From Microbacteriaceae bacterium (GTDB lineage: Bacteria > Actinomycetota > Actinomycetes > Actinomycetales > Microbacteriaceae), in assembly GCA_012511645.1 (NCBI GenBank), contig JAAZFP010000336.1, positions 1-8,664 on the forward strand: DNA of 8,664 nucleotides, read 5' to 3'. The notes below the pieces were generated by a model, which saw nothing but the letters and a program-made list of their open reading frames with translations, was not told the origin of the DNA and did not search any database. Position numbers and translations under genes: made by a program. Every line of letters starts with the position of its first letter. Position 1 is the stretch's first letter. Shown piece after piece: positions 1 to 7,742 of this stretch.

Positions 1-1
1 G

Positions 2-142
2 TCGTTCGACCCCAACCTCGCCGGGGGCGGGGCCACATGGGGGCCCAGCCTCACCGTGGTCGTGTCTGCAGTGGTCTATGCGCTGCTCTGGAAGGCAAAC
101 CCGACGAGCCGCACCGGTCTCATCGAGGTCATCGGCCAGTAG
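2..142 (+). CDS. C-terminal fragment of a probable membrane transporter (partial, cut by window edge)
   Basis: An open frame enters from the left edge and ends at a TAG at 140-142, giving the last 46 residues of a protein whose start lies outside the window. The visible part has a Gly-rich stretch (GGGATWGPS), one hydrophobic segment of about 17 residues (about SLTVVVSAVVYALLW) that looks like a final transmembrane helix, and a short polar tail ending IEVIGQ. This layout fits the end of a polytopic permease. A cytosine/purine (NCS1-type) permease is a possibility by general resemblance only; the family cannot be fixed from so little sequence. The gene is convergent with the minus-strand genes to its right, and a strong hairpin begins 13 bases after its stop. 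It is too short to be recognised from an internal start codon. Confidence 0.55.
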   Translation, partial: SFDPNLAGGGATWGPSLTVVVSAVVYALLWKANPTSRTGLIEVIGQ

Positions 143-155
143 CCGGGGCCAACAC

Positions 156-194
156 CAGAGGTGCCTGCTCGGGAATCCCGGGCGGGCATCTCTG
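156..194. terminator. Strong hairpin, probable (bidirectional) terminator between convergent genes
   Basis: Bases 156-173 pair with 177-194 around a 3-base loop (AAT), giving an unbroken 18-bp stem with three G-U wobbles (161/189, 166/184, 169/181). It starts 13 bases after the stop of the plus-strand permease fragment and lies about 100 bases beyond the stop of the minus-strand PP2C gene, where a terminator for convergent genes is expected. No T-run follows on either side; U-less hairpins are common at gene ends in high-GC actinobacteria. The pairing is seen directly; the terminator role is inferred. The remainder of the 143-296 gap shows only a short GC-rich palindrome (257-266) and no gene. 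Confidence 0.7.
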
Positions 195-296
195 CGTGGA
201 GGGGCATCACCCGAAACCCCCGCACAGATACTTCTCCCTCGCACTTACCGTGGCGCCGGGCGCCCGTTCATGCGTGTGATGCTGAGCAGGCCTGAC

Positions 297-1136
297 CTAC
301 TCCGCGGGTGCAGACGAAGCAATCGTCTCCACTTCACGCGTGTCATGCACGTCACCAACCGCGTGCACGTCAATGACAATCACCGTCACGTTGTCTCGCC
401 CAGCATTTACCAGCGCTTGATCAACCAGCACTTCTGCCGCCTCTTGAGCCGTGGCCGCCTCGGTGAGGTAATGGGCGATGCCGGCGTCGGTAAGCTCTTT
501 CGTCAACCCATCCGAACAAATGAGGAGTCGCTGGCCGGGCACGATCGCGACCGTGCCGTAGTCGGGAATCGGCTCCTCACCGATGCCAACCGCGCGGGTG
601 ATGACGTTCGAGTGCGGGTGGTACTCTGCTTCTTCCTCGGTGATCTGCCCCGTATCAACGAGGTGCTGCACCACCGAATGGTCGATGGTCAGCTGGCTCA
701 GCGCACCTTTGAACAACTGGTAGACCCTCGAGTCACCGATATTGAAGACAAGCCAATTCGGTGCGTGCGGATCATGACCAAGCACCACACCGGTAACCGT
801 TGTGCCCGCCCCGAGCTCAGTCTCTCCGACGTTCAGCTCAATATCGTCGATGGCTTCAATGAGTCGCGCTTCGATGCTGGCTTCGTTCGCTGACACTCGG
901 CCACCGAGTTCAGCAAGGCGCCTCACGACGGCTTGCGAAGCAATCTCGCCGGCCTCGTGGCCCCCCATGCCATCTGCGACAGAAAACACGGGTGGAATAG
1001 TGACAAAGCTGTCCTGATTGACCTCTCTGCGCAGCCCGACATGGGTGATGCCATGCCACGAGAGTTCGAGCTCAATCTCGGAGCCTTCGCCAAGAGAGAC
1101 GCGCTCGCGCACCGCGTTTTCACCGCGTACATTCAT
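297..1136 (-). CDS. PP2C-family Ser/Thr protein phosphatase, soluble
   Basis: This is a metal-dependent (PPM/PP2C) phosphatase that removes phosphate from Ser/Thr residues, as the bacterial Stp/PstP family does. Numbering from the upstream GTG at 1157, the family motifs appear in order: NQDS (Asp49), ADGMGG (Asp62-Gly63), GTT (118-120), NIGDSRVY (Asp142), SDG (Asp216) and GRDN (Asp255). These include the acidic residues that bind the two Mn/Mg ions. There is no transmembrane helix or signal peptide, so it is cytoplasmic, unlike the membrane-anchored PstP of the division/PASTA-kinase cluster. I place the start at the ATG at 1136 (279 aa) because GAGGGA lies upstream with its GAGG core 6 bases away. 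A GTG at 1157 would add seven residues and has a poorer ribosome site. A polar tail of about 20 residues follows the domain. The gene lies about 47 bases after yaaA in the same direction, with no clear terminator between. No kinase gene is nearby, so its substrates are unknown. Confidence 0.93.
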   Translation of the reverse strand: MNVRGENAVRERVSLGEGSEIELELSWHGITHVGLRREVNQDSFVTIPPVFSVADGMGGHEAGEIASQAVVRRLAELGGRVSANEASIEARLIEAIDDIELNVGETELGAGTTVTGVVLGHDPHAPNWLVFNIGDSRVYQLFKGALSQLTIDHSVVQHLVDTGQITEEEAEYHPHSNVITRAVGIGEEPIPDYGTVAIVPGQRLLICSDGLTKELTDAGIAHYLTEAATAQEAAEVLVDQALVNAGRDNVTVIVIDVHAVGDVHDTREVETIASSAPAE

Positions 1137-1140
1137 CGCA

Positions 1141-1146
1141 TCCCTC
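1141..1146 (-). promoter_or_regulatory. Ribosome binding site deciding the PP2C start
   Basis: The minus strand reads GAGGGA here, with its GAGG core 6 bases before the ATG at 1134-1136. It falls inside the coding stretch that an upstream GTG start (1155-1157) would use, so it favours the shorter form of the phosphatase. Confidence 0.55.
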
Positions 1147-1183
1147 ACGTGTTTCACTTGCCTAGCCTACCGCGATCCGGTCG

Positions 1184-1975
1184 CTACGACTTCACCCAGC
1201 GCGAAGCACGACCGACCGGAGCGAGAGTCGTGACCAGCGTCAGCTGGCCTCGTTCTGGTCCGCTGAACATGTCTAAGCCGTGATCGTTAGCCCAGCCGAT
1301 GAGCGCATCAGGCCCATCAAGCGAGGGACGATCACTTGCGAGCCGTCTGACGAGGTCACCTTTTGCCGCTTTGTTGAAGTGGTTGAGCGCCCGCACTTCG
1401 CCATCGTCACCCCGTTGCACCACATGCAGCGTGGTGACGAGCTCAGGTGGCGCCGGTGCCAGCGCCACATAGTCGTTCGACCGAAGATCCAGTATCCAAC
1501 CGGATGCAGACCAGTCGAGAGATGCGTGTGCCTGTGACCACACACGTTTGAGAGGCGTGCCGAGAGCCGGCAGCCGGGTTGAGGCAGAAAGTCGATAGGC
1601 AGGGATCTCATCGCTCGCCGAGATGAGCCCAAACAATGCCGACTGGATCGACACGTTCGCTGCAAGCCACTGGCGACGTGCGCCGTTCAATGCTGCGGTG
1701 TCGAGTGCGTCGTACAGCACTCCGGTGTACCGATCGATCGCGGGCATCGCTCCACTTGAATCAAGTTCGAGGTTGCGCGCTGCTTCGCCCCGGTTCTTCA
1801 CGCCAAGCTTGAGAGCCCGCACCGCGGCTTCGGTATCGCTGCTGAGCGACACCAGCGCATCACGCACATGGGCTCGGGCATCGCCGAGTACCGCGTCATG
1901 ATGCAACGCCGTGGGTGAAAAAACGTCACCGCCCCCGGAGCGCTTGGTCTCCGAGGGCGGTAACAGAATATGCAT
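1184..1975 (-). CDS. yaaA: YaaA family peroxide-stress protein (DUF328)
   Basis: This is a full-length YaaA/DUF328 protein of 263 aa; the E. coli protein has about 257. Visible family signatures are the N-terminal MHILLPPSETKR (actinobacterial form of the YaaA start), RYTGVLYDAL (82-91), FGLISASDEIPAYRLS (115-130), ILDLRSNDYV (161-170) and the basic NHFNKAAKGDLVRRLA (198-213). In E. coli YaaA is induced by OxyR, lowers free iron during peroxide stress and binds DNA; that role is carried over by family, not shown here. The start is set at the ATG at 1973-1975 because the conserved N-terminus begins there. A longer frame from 2032 would overlap atpC and adds unconserved residues. The ribosome site is weak (GAGG about 17 bases upstream). 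With only 25 bases after the atpC stop, translation is probably coupled to the atp operon. Confidence 0.92.
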   Translation of the reverse strand: MHILLPPSETKRSGGGDVFSPTALHHDAVLGDARAHVRDALVSLSSDTEAAVRALKLGVKNRGEAARNLELDSSGAMPAIDRYTGVLYDALDTAALNGARRQWLAANVSIQSALFGLISASDEIPAYRLSASTRLPALGTPLKRVWSQAHASLDWSASGWILDLRSNDYVALAPAPPELVTTLHVVQRGDDGEVRALNHFNKAAKGDLVRRLASDRPSLDGPDALIGWANDHGLDMFSGPERGQLTLVTTLAPVGRASRWVKS

Positions 1976-2000
1976 TGCGTATGGTCGAATGACCTCGTTG

Positions 2001-2261
2001 CTAGGCGACGAGTGATGCCTGGCCGGCAACAACCGTTACGGTGTCGCCGTCGACCGAGAGAAACCCGTCTTCAGCGTCGACCGTGATCTTCTCACCATCG
2101 ACCGCTGTCACACGAACCTCTCCGTGGGCGAGCAGCGCAAGCAACGGCTCGTGCCCACTGAGAATACCGATTTCGCCGTCGACCGTCTTCGCAATGATCT
2201 GGGTCGCTTCTCCGCTCCAGATCTCGGAGAGTGCCGAGACGACGCTGACGTTGAGGGCCAT
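2001..2261 (-). CDS. atpC: F1Fo ATP synthase epsilon subunit, short form
   Basis: This is the epsilon subunit of the F1 central stalk, which sits on gamma and contacts the c-ring. It has 86 residues. The sequence covers the N-terminal beta-sandwich domain: VSVVSALSEIWSGEA, the GEIGILSGHEPLLALL loop at about 29-44 that is typical of the family, and a final strand around VTVVAGQ. E. coli epsilon has about 139 residues, with a C-terminal pair of helices that can insert into the head and block ATP hydrolysis; that domain is absent, and the TAG stop is followed directly by yaaA. Short forms are, to my knowledge, usual in Micrococcales, so this is probably not a truncation artefact. The start is 3 bases after the atpD stop, with a possible AGAAGGA ribosome site inside the end of atpD, so translation is likely coupled. 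Confidence 0.95.
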   Translation of the reverse strand: MALNVSVVSALSEIWSGEATQIIAKTVDGEIGILSGHEPLLALLAHGEVRVTAVDGEKITVDAEDGFLSVDGDTVTVVAGQASLVA

Positions 2262-2264
2262 GGG

Positions 2265-3713
2265 TTATGCCATGTCCTTCTGCATCTGTGCCCACTTCTC
2301 TTCGACGTCGCTGATCCCACCGACGTTAAAGAATGCCTGCTCGGCAACGTGGTCGAACTCGCCCTTGGCAATCGCGTCGAACGACTCGATGGTCTCCTTG
2401 AGCGGAACCGTCGAACCCTCAACACCGGTGAACTTCTTCGCCATGTAGGTGTTCTGTGAGAGGAACTGCTGAATACGACGTGCGCGGTTTACCGTGATCT
2501 TGTCTTCTTCAGAGAGCTCATCGACACCAAGGATCGCGATGATTTCCTGGAGTTCCTTGTTCTTCTGGAGAATCTGCTTGACCGTCGTTGCCACGCGGTA
2601 GTGATCCTCGCCCAAGTAGCGTGGGTCAAGAATACGCGAGGTCGACGTCAGCGGATCCACAGCCGGGTAGAGGACTCGCGATGCGATCTCACGCGACAGC
2701 TCGGTCGTTGCATCGAGGTGCGCGAACGTGGTTGCCGGAGCGGGGTCGGTGTAGTCATCCGCGGGCACGTAAATTGCCTGCAGCGACGTAATCGAGTGAC
2801 CGCGAGTCGAGGTAATGCGCTCCTGCAGGATGCCCATCTCGTCGGCAAGGTTCGGCTGGTAGCCCACTGCCGAAGGCATACGACCGAGCAGGGTCGACAC
2901 CTCAGAACCCGCCTGAGTAAAGCGGAAGATGTTATCGATGAAGAGCAGCACGTCCTGCTTCTGCACGTCACGGAAGTACTCCGCCATCGTCAGTGCCGAC
3001 AGTGCGACGCGCAGACGCGTCCCGGGTGGCTCGTCCATCTGGCCGAACACGAGCGCGGTCTTGTCGAACACGCCTGCTTCTTCCATCTCGTGGATCAGGT
3101 CATTACCCTCACGAGTGCGCTCGCCCACACCGGCGAACACCGACACACCACCGTGATCCTGCGCAACGCGCTGAATCATCTCTTGGATGAGCACGGTCTT
3201 GCCCACACCGGCGCCACCGAACAGACCGATCTTGCCACCCTGCACATAGGGGGTCAGGAGGTCGATGACCTTGATACCGGTCTCGAACAGCTGAGTCTTT
3301 GACTCGAGCTGGTCGAAAGCGGGTGGGGTGCGGTGGATGCTCCAACGCTCTTCTGCGGTGAAGGTTTCGCCGTCGGGAAGGTTGAGCACGTTGCCTGCAA
3401 CGTCGAACACCTTGCCCTTGGTGATGTCACCCACAGGAACGGTGATGGGGCTGCCCGTGTCAACGACTTCCTGGCCGCGAACGAGACCGTCGGGCGGCTT
3501 CAGTGCGATTGCGCGCACCAGGTTGTCACCGAGGTGCTGAGCAACCTCGAGCACGAGGGTGAAAGGCTCTGACTCCTCGCCGAAATCAACTCGGGTCTCA
3601 AGAGCGTTGTAGACGCCGGGGATGGCGTCGTGCGGGAACTCGATGTCAACGACGGGGCCGGTGACGCGGGCGATGCGCCCGACCGTCTTGGTGGCCTCTG
3701 CGGTTTCGGTCAT
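2265..3713 (-). CDS. atpD: F1Fo ATP synthase beta subunit (catalytic)
   Basis: This is the catalytic subunit of F1, three copies per enzyme, making ATP from ADP and phosphate. It is full length (482 aa). Seen in order: N-terminal beta-barrel domain (VGRIARVTGPVVDIEF, about 11-26), Walker A GGAGVGKT (166-173), GERTREGND with the catalytic Glu198 (equivalent to E. coli Glu181), Walker B LLFID (Asp260), the signature IYVPADDYTDPAP (314-326), and DELSEED (398-404), the lever that contacts gamma. No key residue is missing. The ATG at 3711-3713 follows a GA-rich leader (AAGAGAGAGAAAC) in the 23-base gap after atpG. The 3-base gap to atpC indicates coupled translation. Confidence 0.99.
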   Translation of the reverse strand: MTETAEATKTVGRIARVTGPVVDIEFPHDAIPGVYNALETRVDFGEESEPFTLVLEVAQHLGDNLVRAIALKPPDGLVRGQEVVDTGSPITVPVGDITKGKVFDVAGNVLNLPDGETFTAEERWSIHRTPPAFDQLESKTQLFETGIKVIDLLTPYVQGGKIGLFGGAGVGKTVLIQEMIQRVAQDHGGVSVFAGVGERTREGNDLIHEMEEAGVFDKTALVFGQMDEPPGTRLRVALSALTMAEYFRDVQKQDVLLFIDNIFRFTQAGSEVSTLLGRMPSAVGYQPNLADEMGILQERITSTRGHSITSLQAIYVPADDYTDPAPATTFAHLDATTELSREIASRVLYPAVDPLTSTSRILDPRYLGEDHYRVATTVKQILQKNKELQEIIAILGVDELSEEDKITVNRARRIQQFLSQNTYMAKKFTGVEGSTVPLKETIESFDAIAKGEFDHVAEQAFFNVGGISDVEEKWAQMQKDMA

Positions 3714-3736
3714 GTTTCTCTCTCTTCGTACTGGGT

Positions 3737-4624
3737 TTAGCTCGACAGCGCGTCGGCGCCGCCCACAAGCTCGGAAATCTGCTGGGTAATCTCTGCCTGA
3801 CGAGCGTTGTTCGCAAGTCGGGTGTAATCGCGAATGAGCGAATCAGCGTTATCGCTTGCCGACTTCATCGCCTTTTGTGTTGCTGCGTGCTTTGCCGCAG
3901 CCGACTCGAGCATCGCATTGAAAATGCGTGATTCGATGTAGTCAGGCAGCAATTTGTCGAGCACGACTTCTGCCTCGGGCTCAAACTCGTACAGCGGGTT
4001 GGTCTCACCCGGTTCACGCACGCCCTCGACGATCTGCAGTGGCAGCAGACGCGTCACCTGCGGCAGCTGGCTCACCATGCTGATCAGGCGGTTGTACACG
4101 AGATGAATCTCTTGCACGCCACCTTCGGCTGCGGGTCGTTCGAATGCTTCGATCAGCGATTCGCTGACCTCTTTCGCAGTTTCGAATACGGGCGCTTCGG
4201 TTCCGCCGGTCCACACGCGTTCGGCGGTGCGGCGTCGGAATGAGAAGTAGCCCTGTGCCTTGCGACCGATCAGATAGTACGAGATCTCTTTACCCTCGCT
4301 GCGCAGCAGTTCGGCGAGCTCTTCGGCTTCGCGAAGCACCTGCGAGTTGAAGGCTCCCGCGAGACCGCGATCTGAGGTGAAAATCACCACAGCGGCGCGT
4401 TCGACCGTTTCTGCCTCGGTCAACAGCGGGTGGTCGGTCTTCGAGTGCACGGCGACGGCTGATACCGCGCGGGTGATCGCGTTCGCGTACGGGGTAGATG
4501 CTTCAACCCGCGCCTTTGCCTTCTGAATGCGCGAGGCTGCGATCAGCTCCATCGCACGGGTGATCTTCTTGGTCGTCTGGGCAGAACGAATCTTCTGCCG
4601 GTAGACCCGAAGTTGCGCTCCCAT
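3737..4624 (-). CDS. atpG: F1Fo ATP synthase gamma subunit
   Basis: This is the rotating central shaft of F1, one copy per enzyme, 295 aa (E. coli 287). The N-terminal coiled-coil helix is clear (KIRSAQTTKKITRAMELIAA, from residue 11), followed by the conserved FTSDRGLAGAFN (82-93) in the Rossmann-like middle. The C-terminal helix runs from about 230 with NAMLESAAAKHAATQKAMKS and DSLIRDYTRLANNARQAEIT, the standard gamma terminus. The ATG at 4622-4624 has a good ribosome site, AGGAG, 5 bases upstream. The gap to atpA upstream (75 bases) is the longest in the operon and carries a perfect inverted repeat at 4669-4694. A 23-base gap leads to atpD. Confidence 0.98.
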   Translation of the reverse strand: MGAQLRVYRQKIRSAQTTKKITRAMELIAASRIQKAKARVEASTPYANAITRAVSAVAVHSKTDHPLLTEAETVERAAVVIFTSDRGLAGAFNSQVLREAEELAELLRSEGKEISYYLIGRKAQGYFSFRRRTAERVWTGGTEAPVFETAKEVSESLIEAFERPAAEGGVQEIHLVYNRLISMVSQLPQVTRLLPLQIVEGVREPGETNPLYEFEPEAEVVLDKLLPDYIESRIFNAMLESAAAKHAATQKAMKSASDNADSLIRDYTRLANNARQAEITQQISELVGGADALSS

Positions 4625-4668
4625 GTGTCTCCTGTATTGGTTGAGCTAGCTGTCTGACGAAGTGGTGA

Positions 4669-4694
4669 GTGTGGGAGTCAATTGACTCCCACAC
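4669..4694. repeat. Perfect 26-bp inverted repeat between atpA and atpG
   Basis: Bases 4669-4681 are the exact reverse complement of 4682-4694, giving a 26-base palindrome centred on CAATTG. In the minus-strand mRNA it begins 5 bases after the atpA TAG stop and ends 44 bases before the atpG ATG. As RNA it can form a stem of about 11 bp closed by a small loop from the central bases; as DNA it is a symmetrical site. There is no following U-run, so a simple full terminator is unlikely, and the operon clearly continues. Possible roles are mRNA 3'-end protection or processing, partial attenuation, or a protein-binding site. The sequence is seen; the role is inferred. Confidence 0.75.
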
Positions 4695-4699
4695 ACGCA

Positions 4700-6325
<1,626 letters not shown>

Positions 6326-6375
6326 TTCGTTCTCTCTTAGTCTCTTCCGAGGCCAGGCCCCGGGGTGATAAGTCT

Positions 6376-7152
6376 CTAACCTGCGAGTTGCAGGCGAAGG
6401 TCGTCGAGACGCGAGCTGACGCTGCCGTCGATCACGTCGTCACCGATTTGAATGCGAACGCCGCCGACCAACGAAGGGTCAACGACGGTGGTCACGCGCA
6501 CCGGGCGACCGGCGCTCTTCTCAAGCAACGCCGCGATACGGCCGTGCTGTGCGTCACTGAGTGCTGTCGCGACCGTGACGGTCGCGAGCTCGCTGCCACC
6601 CTGGTCGGCAACCACCCGCGCGCTCTCGCGAAGCGCCGCGCTGATGCGCCGCCCGCGGGGGTTCGCTACCAGGTGAGTGACCACGCCGACCGCTGCCACC
6701 GACAACTTGCCGGTGAAGAGCTTCTGCACGAGGGCAACCTTGGCTGCGGGGTCTCCCAGTTTGCTGCCGAGGCCAAGCTCGAGCTCGTGGTTGCTGTCAA
6801 TCGTTGCTGCCGCGGCGAGCAACTCGTCAGCAAGGTTCTTCTCGCTGAGTGCTTCCACTCGAAGCCCCAGTTCCTCGATCCCAGCGACAAGTTCATCAGC
6901 GCTCGACCAGCTTTGGTTGACTGCCGCCGTCAACACCTGACGGGCGCCCGCCGATGCCGCACCGAAGAGCCGCTCAATGAGCTGGCTCTTGGTCGCATCA
7001 CTCGCTGAGTTATCAGCAAGCGCACCGAGCAGCGCCGATGAGCCACCAATCTGCGATGCTGCGGAGAGCAGCTCTGCACCGGACTGTGCGTCGAGCCCGG
7101 GTGTCAGAGTGGCTCTCACCGCAGCGAGAGCTTCGCGTGACGCACTGCCCAT
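6376..7152 (-). CDS. atpH: F1Fo ATP synthase delta subunit, long form with internal duplication
   Basis: This is the peripheral-stalk subunit joining the top of the alpha/beta head to b, 258 aa, against 177 in E. coli. The C-terminal end has the family hallmark VDPSLVGGVRIQIGDDVIDG (224-243) followed by SVSSRLDDLRLQL. The extra length is explained by a repeat: residues 27-63 align without gaps with 110-146 (both start ELL, both end LF; 13 of 37 identical by eye), so the N-terminal helical domain appears to be present twice. Long delta subunits are usual in Actinobacteria, and mycobacteria have a related arrangement within a b-delta fusion. Here b and delta are separate genes. The ATG overlaps the atpF TAA by one base (TAATG), so translation is coupled. 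Confidence 0.96.
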   Translation of the reverse strand: MGSASREALAAVRATLTPGLDAQSGAELLSAASQIGGSSALLGALADNSASDATKSQLIERLFGAASAGARQVLTAAVNQSWSSADELVAGIEELGLRVEALSEKNLADELLAAAATIDSNHELELGLGSKLGDPAAKVALVQKLFTGKLSVAAVGVVTHLVANPRGRRISAALRESARVVADQGGSELATVTVATALSDAQHGRIAALLEKSAGRPVRVTTVVDPSLVGGVRIQIGDDVIDGSVSSRLDDLRLQLAG

Positions 7153-7703
7153 TACTTCGTCGCCTTCTCTGACGCCTCAAGGTCGGCGAGAAAACGGTCG
7201 ACCAGAGCGGATGCCTTGGCATCGTCGGTGAGCTGTTCTCCCACAACACCTGATGCGAGGTCAATTGCGAGCGACCCGACCTCCTTGCGCCGTGACACGA
7301 CCGCGCTCTCGCGTCCGGCTTCAATCTGCGAGTGAGCGGGCTGCGCGATGCGTGCAGCCGCTGAGGTCGCATCATCTTTCGCCTTCGAGACGATCTTGGT
7401 TGCGTCAGCTCGAGCAGCGTCGCGAATCTCGGCAGCCTCTTGACGAGCGCCAGCGAGCTGAGCGTTGTACTCCTGCAAGGCTGCCTCGGCCTTCGCCTGT
7501 GCCTCGTCTGCCTTAGCAATGTTGCCTTCGATCGCCTCAGCGCGTTCGTCGAGCATCTTCTGCAGCTTCGGCAGAAAGACCTTCCAGAATGCGATGAGGA
7601 TGATTGCGAAGACCACTGCTGACCAAACGATGTCGTAGGTCGCGGGAAGCAGCGGGTTTGGCGTCGCGCCTTCTTCGGCAGCAAGGATCACTGCGTTAAT
7701 CAT
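7152..7703 (-). CDS. atpF: F1Fo ATP synthase b subunit
   Basis: This is the membrane-anchored stalk subunit, normally two copies, 183 aa. There is one transmembrane helix at about 23-42 (DIVWSAVVFAIILIAFWKVF), then a basic/amphipathic junction (LPKLQKMLDERAEAIEG) and a long Ala/Glu-rich helix to the C-terminus for dimerisation and delta binding. The conserved patch EVGSLAIDLASGVVGE (141-156) is present. Between 120 and 140 there are odd residues: Pro122 within the long helix, Gly130 where Glu is usual, and Arg138 in the SRRKEVG segment where a hydrophobic residue (usually Leu) is expected. The ATG at 7701-7703 has the best ribosome site in the operon (AGGGAGG, 7708-7714). It lies 39 bases after atpE and overlaps atpH by one base. 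Confidence 0.96.
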   Translation of the reverse strand: MINAVILAAEEGATPNPLLPATYDIVWSAVVFAIILIAFWKVFLPKLQKMLDERAEAIEGNIAKADEAQAKAEAALQEYNAQLAGARQEAAEIRDAARADATKIVSKAKDDATSAAARIAQPAHSQIEAGRESAVVSRRKEVGSLAIDLASGVVGEQLTDDAKASALVDRFLADLEASEKATK

Positions 7704-7707
7704 CGAG

Positions 7708-7732
7708 CCTCCCTTTCGAGACTAGAGAAAGG
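7708..7732 (-). promoter_or_regulatory. atpF ribosome binding site partly within a small hairpin
   Basis: On the minus strand AGGGAGG (7708-7714) lies 4 bases before the atpF ATG. Upstream, CCTTTC (7727-7732 on the minus strand) can pair with GAAAGG (7712-7717), a 6-bp stem with a 9-base loop that takes in half of the ribosome site. The pairing is seen; any effect on translation is speculation. Confidence 0.35.
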
Positions 7733-7742
7733 TTGGGGATGC

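Noticed and set aside
78..893. Open frame of 271 codons on the plus strand
   Set aside because: It lies antisense to the PP2C gene, whose catalytic motifs are all intact, and it starts inside the permease frame. The translation is Arg/His-rich with no recognisable domain; such antisense frames are common in high-GC DNA.
1976..2032. Longer N-terminus for YaaA from an ATG at 2032
   Set aside because: It would overlap the end of atpC and add 19 residues unlike the family, which begins at MHILLPPSET.
2601..3302. Open frame of 233 codons antisense to atpD
   Set aside because: The translation is rich in His, Arg and Leu, as expected from the reverse complement of conserved beta-subunit codons. 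It has no domain or ribosome site.
6358..6365. CCCCGGGG in the atpH-atpA gap as a terminator
   Set aside because: It is a short palindrome with no room for a loop and no T-run, and it lies in the middle of a clearly continuous operon.
6388..7008. Open frame of 206 codons antisense to atpH
   Set aside because: It is entirely inside atpH on the other strand, with a low-complexity Arg/Ala/Asp composition; a shadow of the delta gene.
7013..7684. Arg/Ser-rich frame of 223 codons on the minus strand across atpF
   Set aside because: It is the same strand as atpF but out of frame, covering nearly all of it. The real frame has the transmembrane helix and conserved b-subunit motifs; this one has none.
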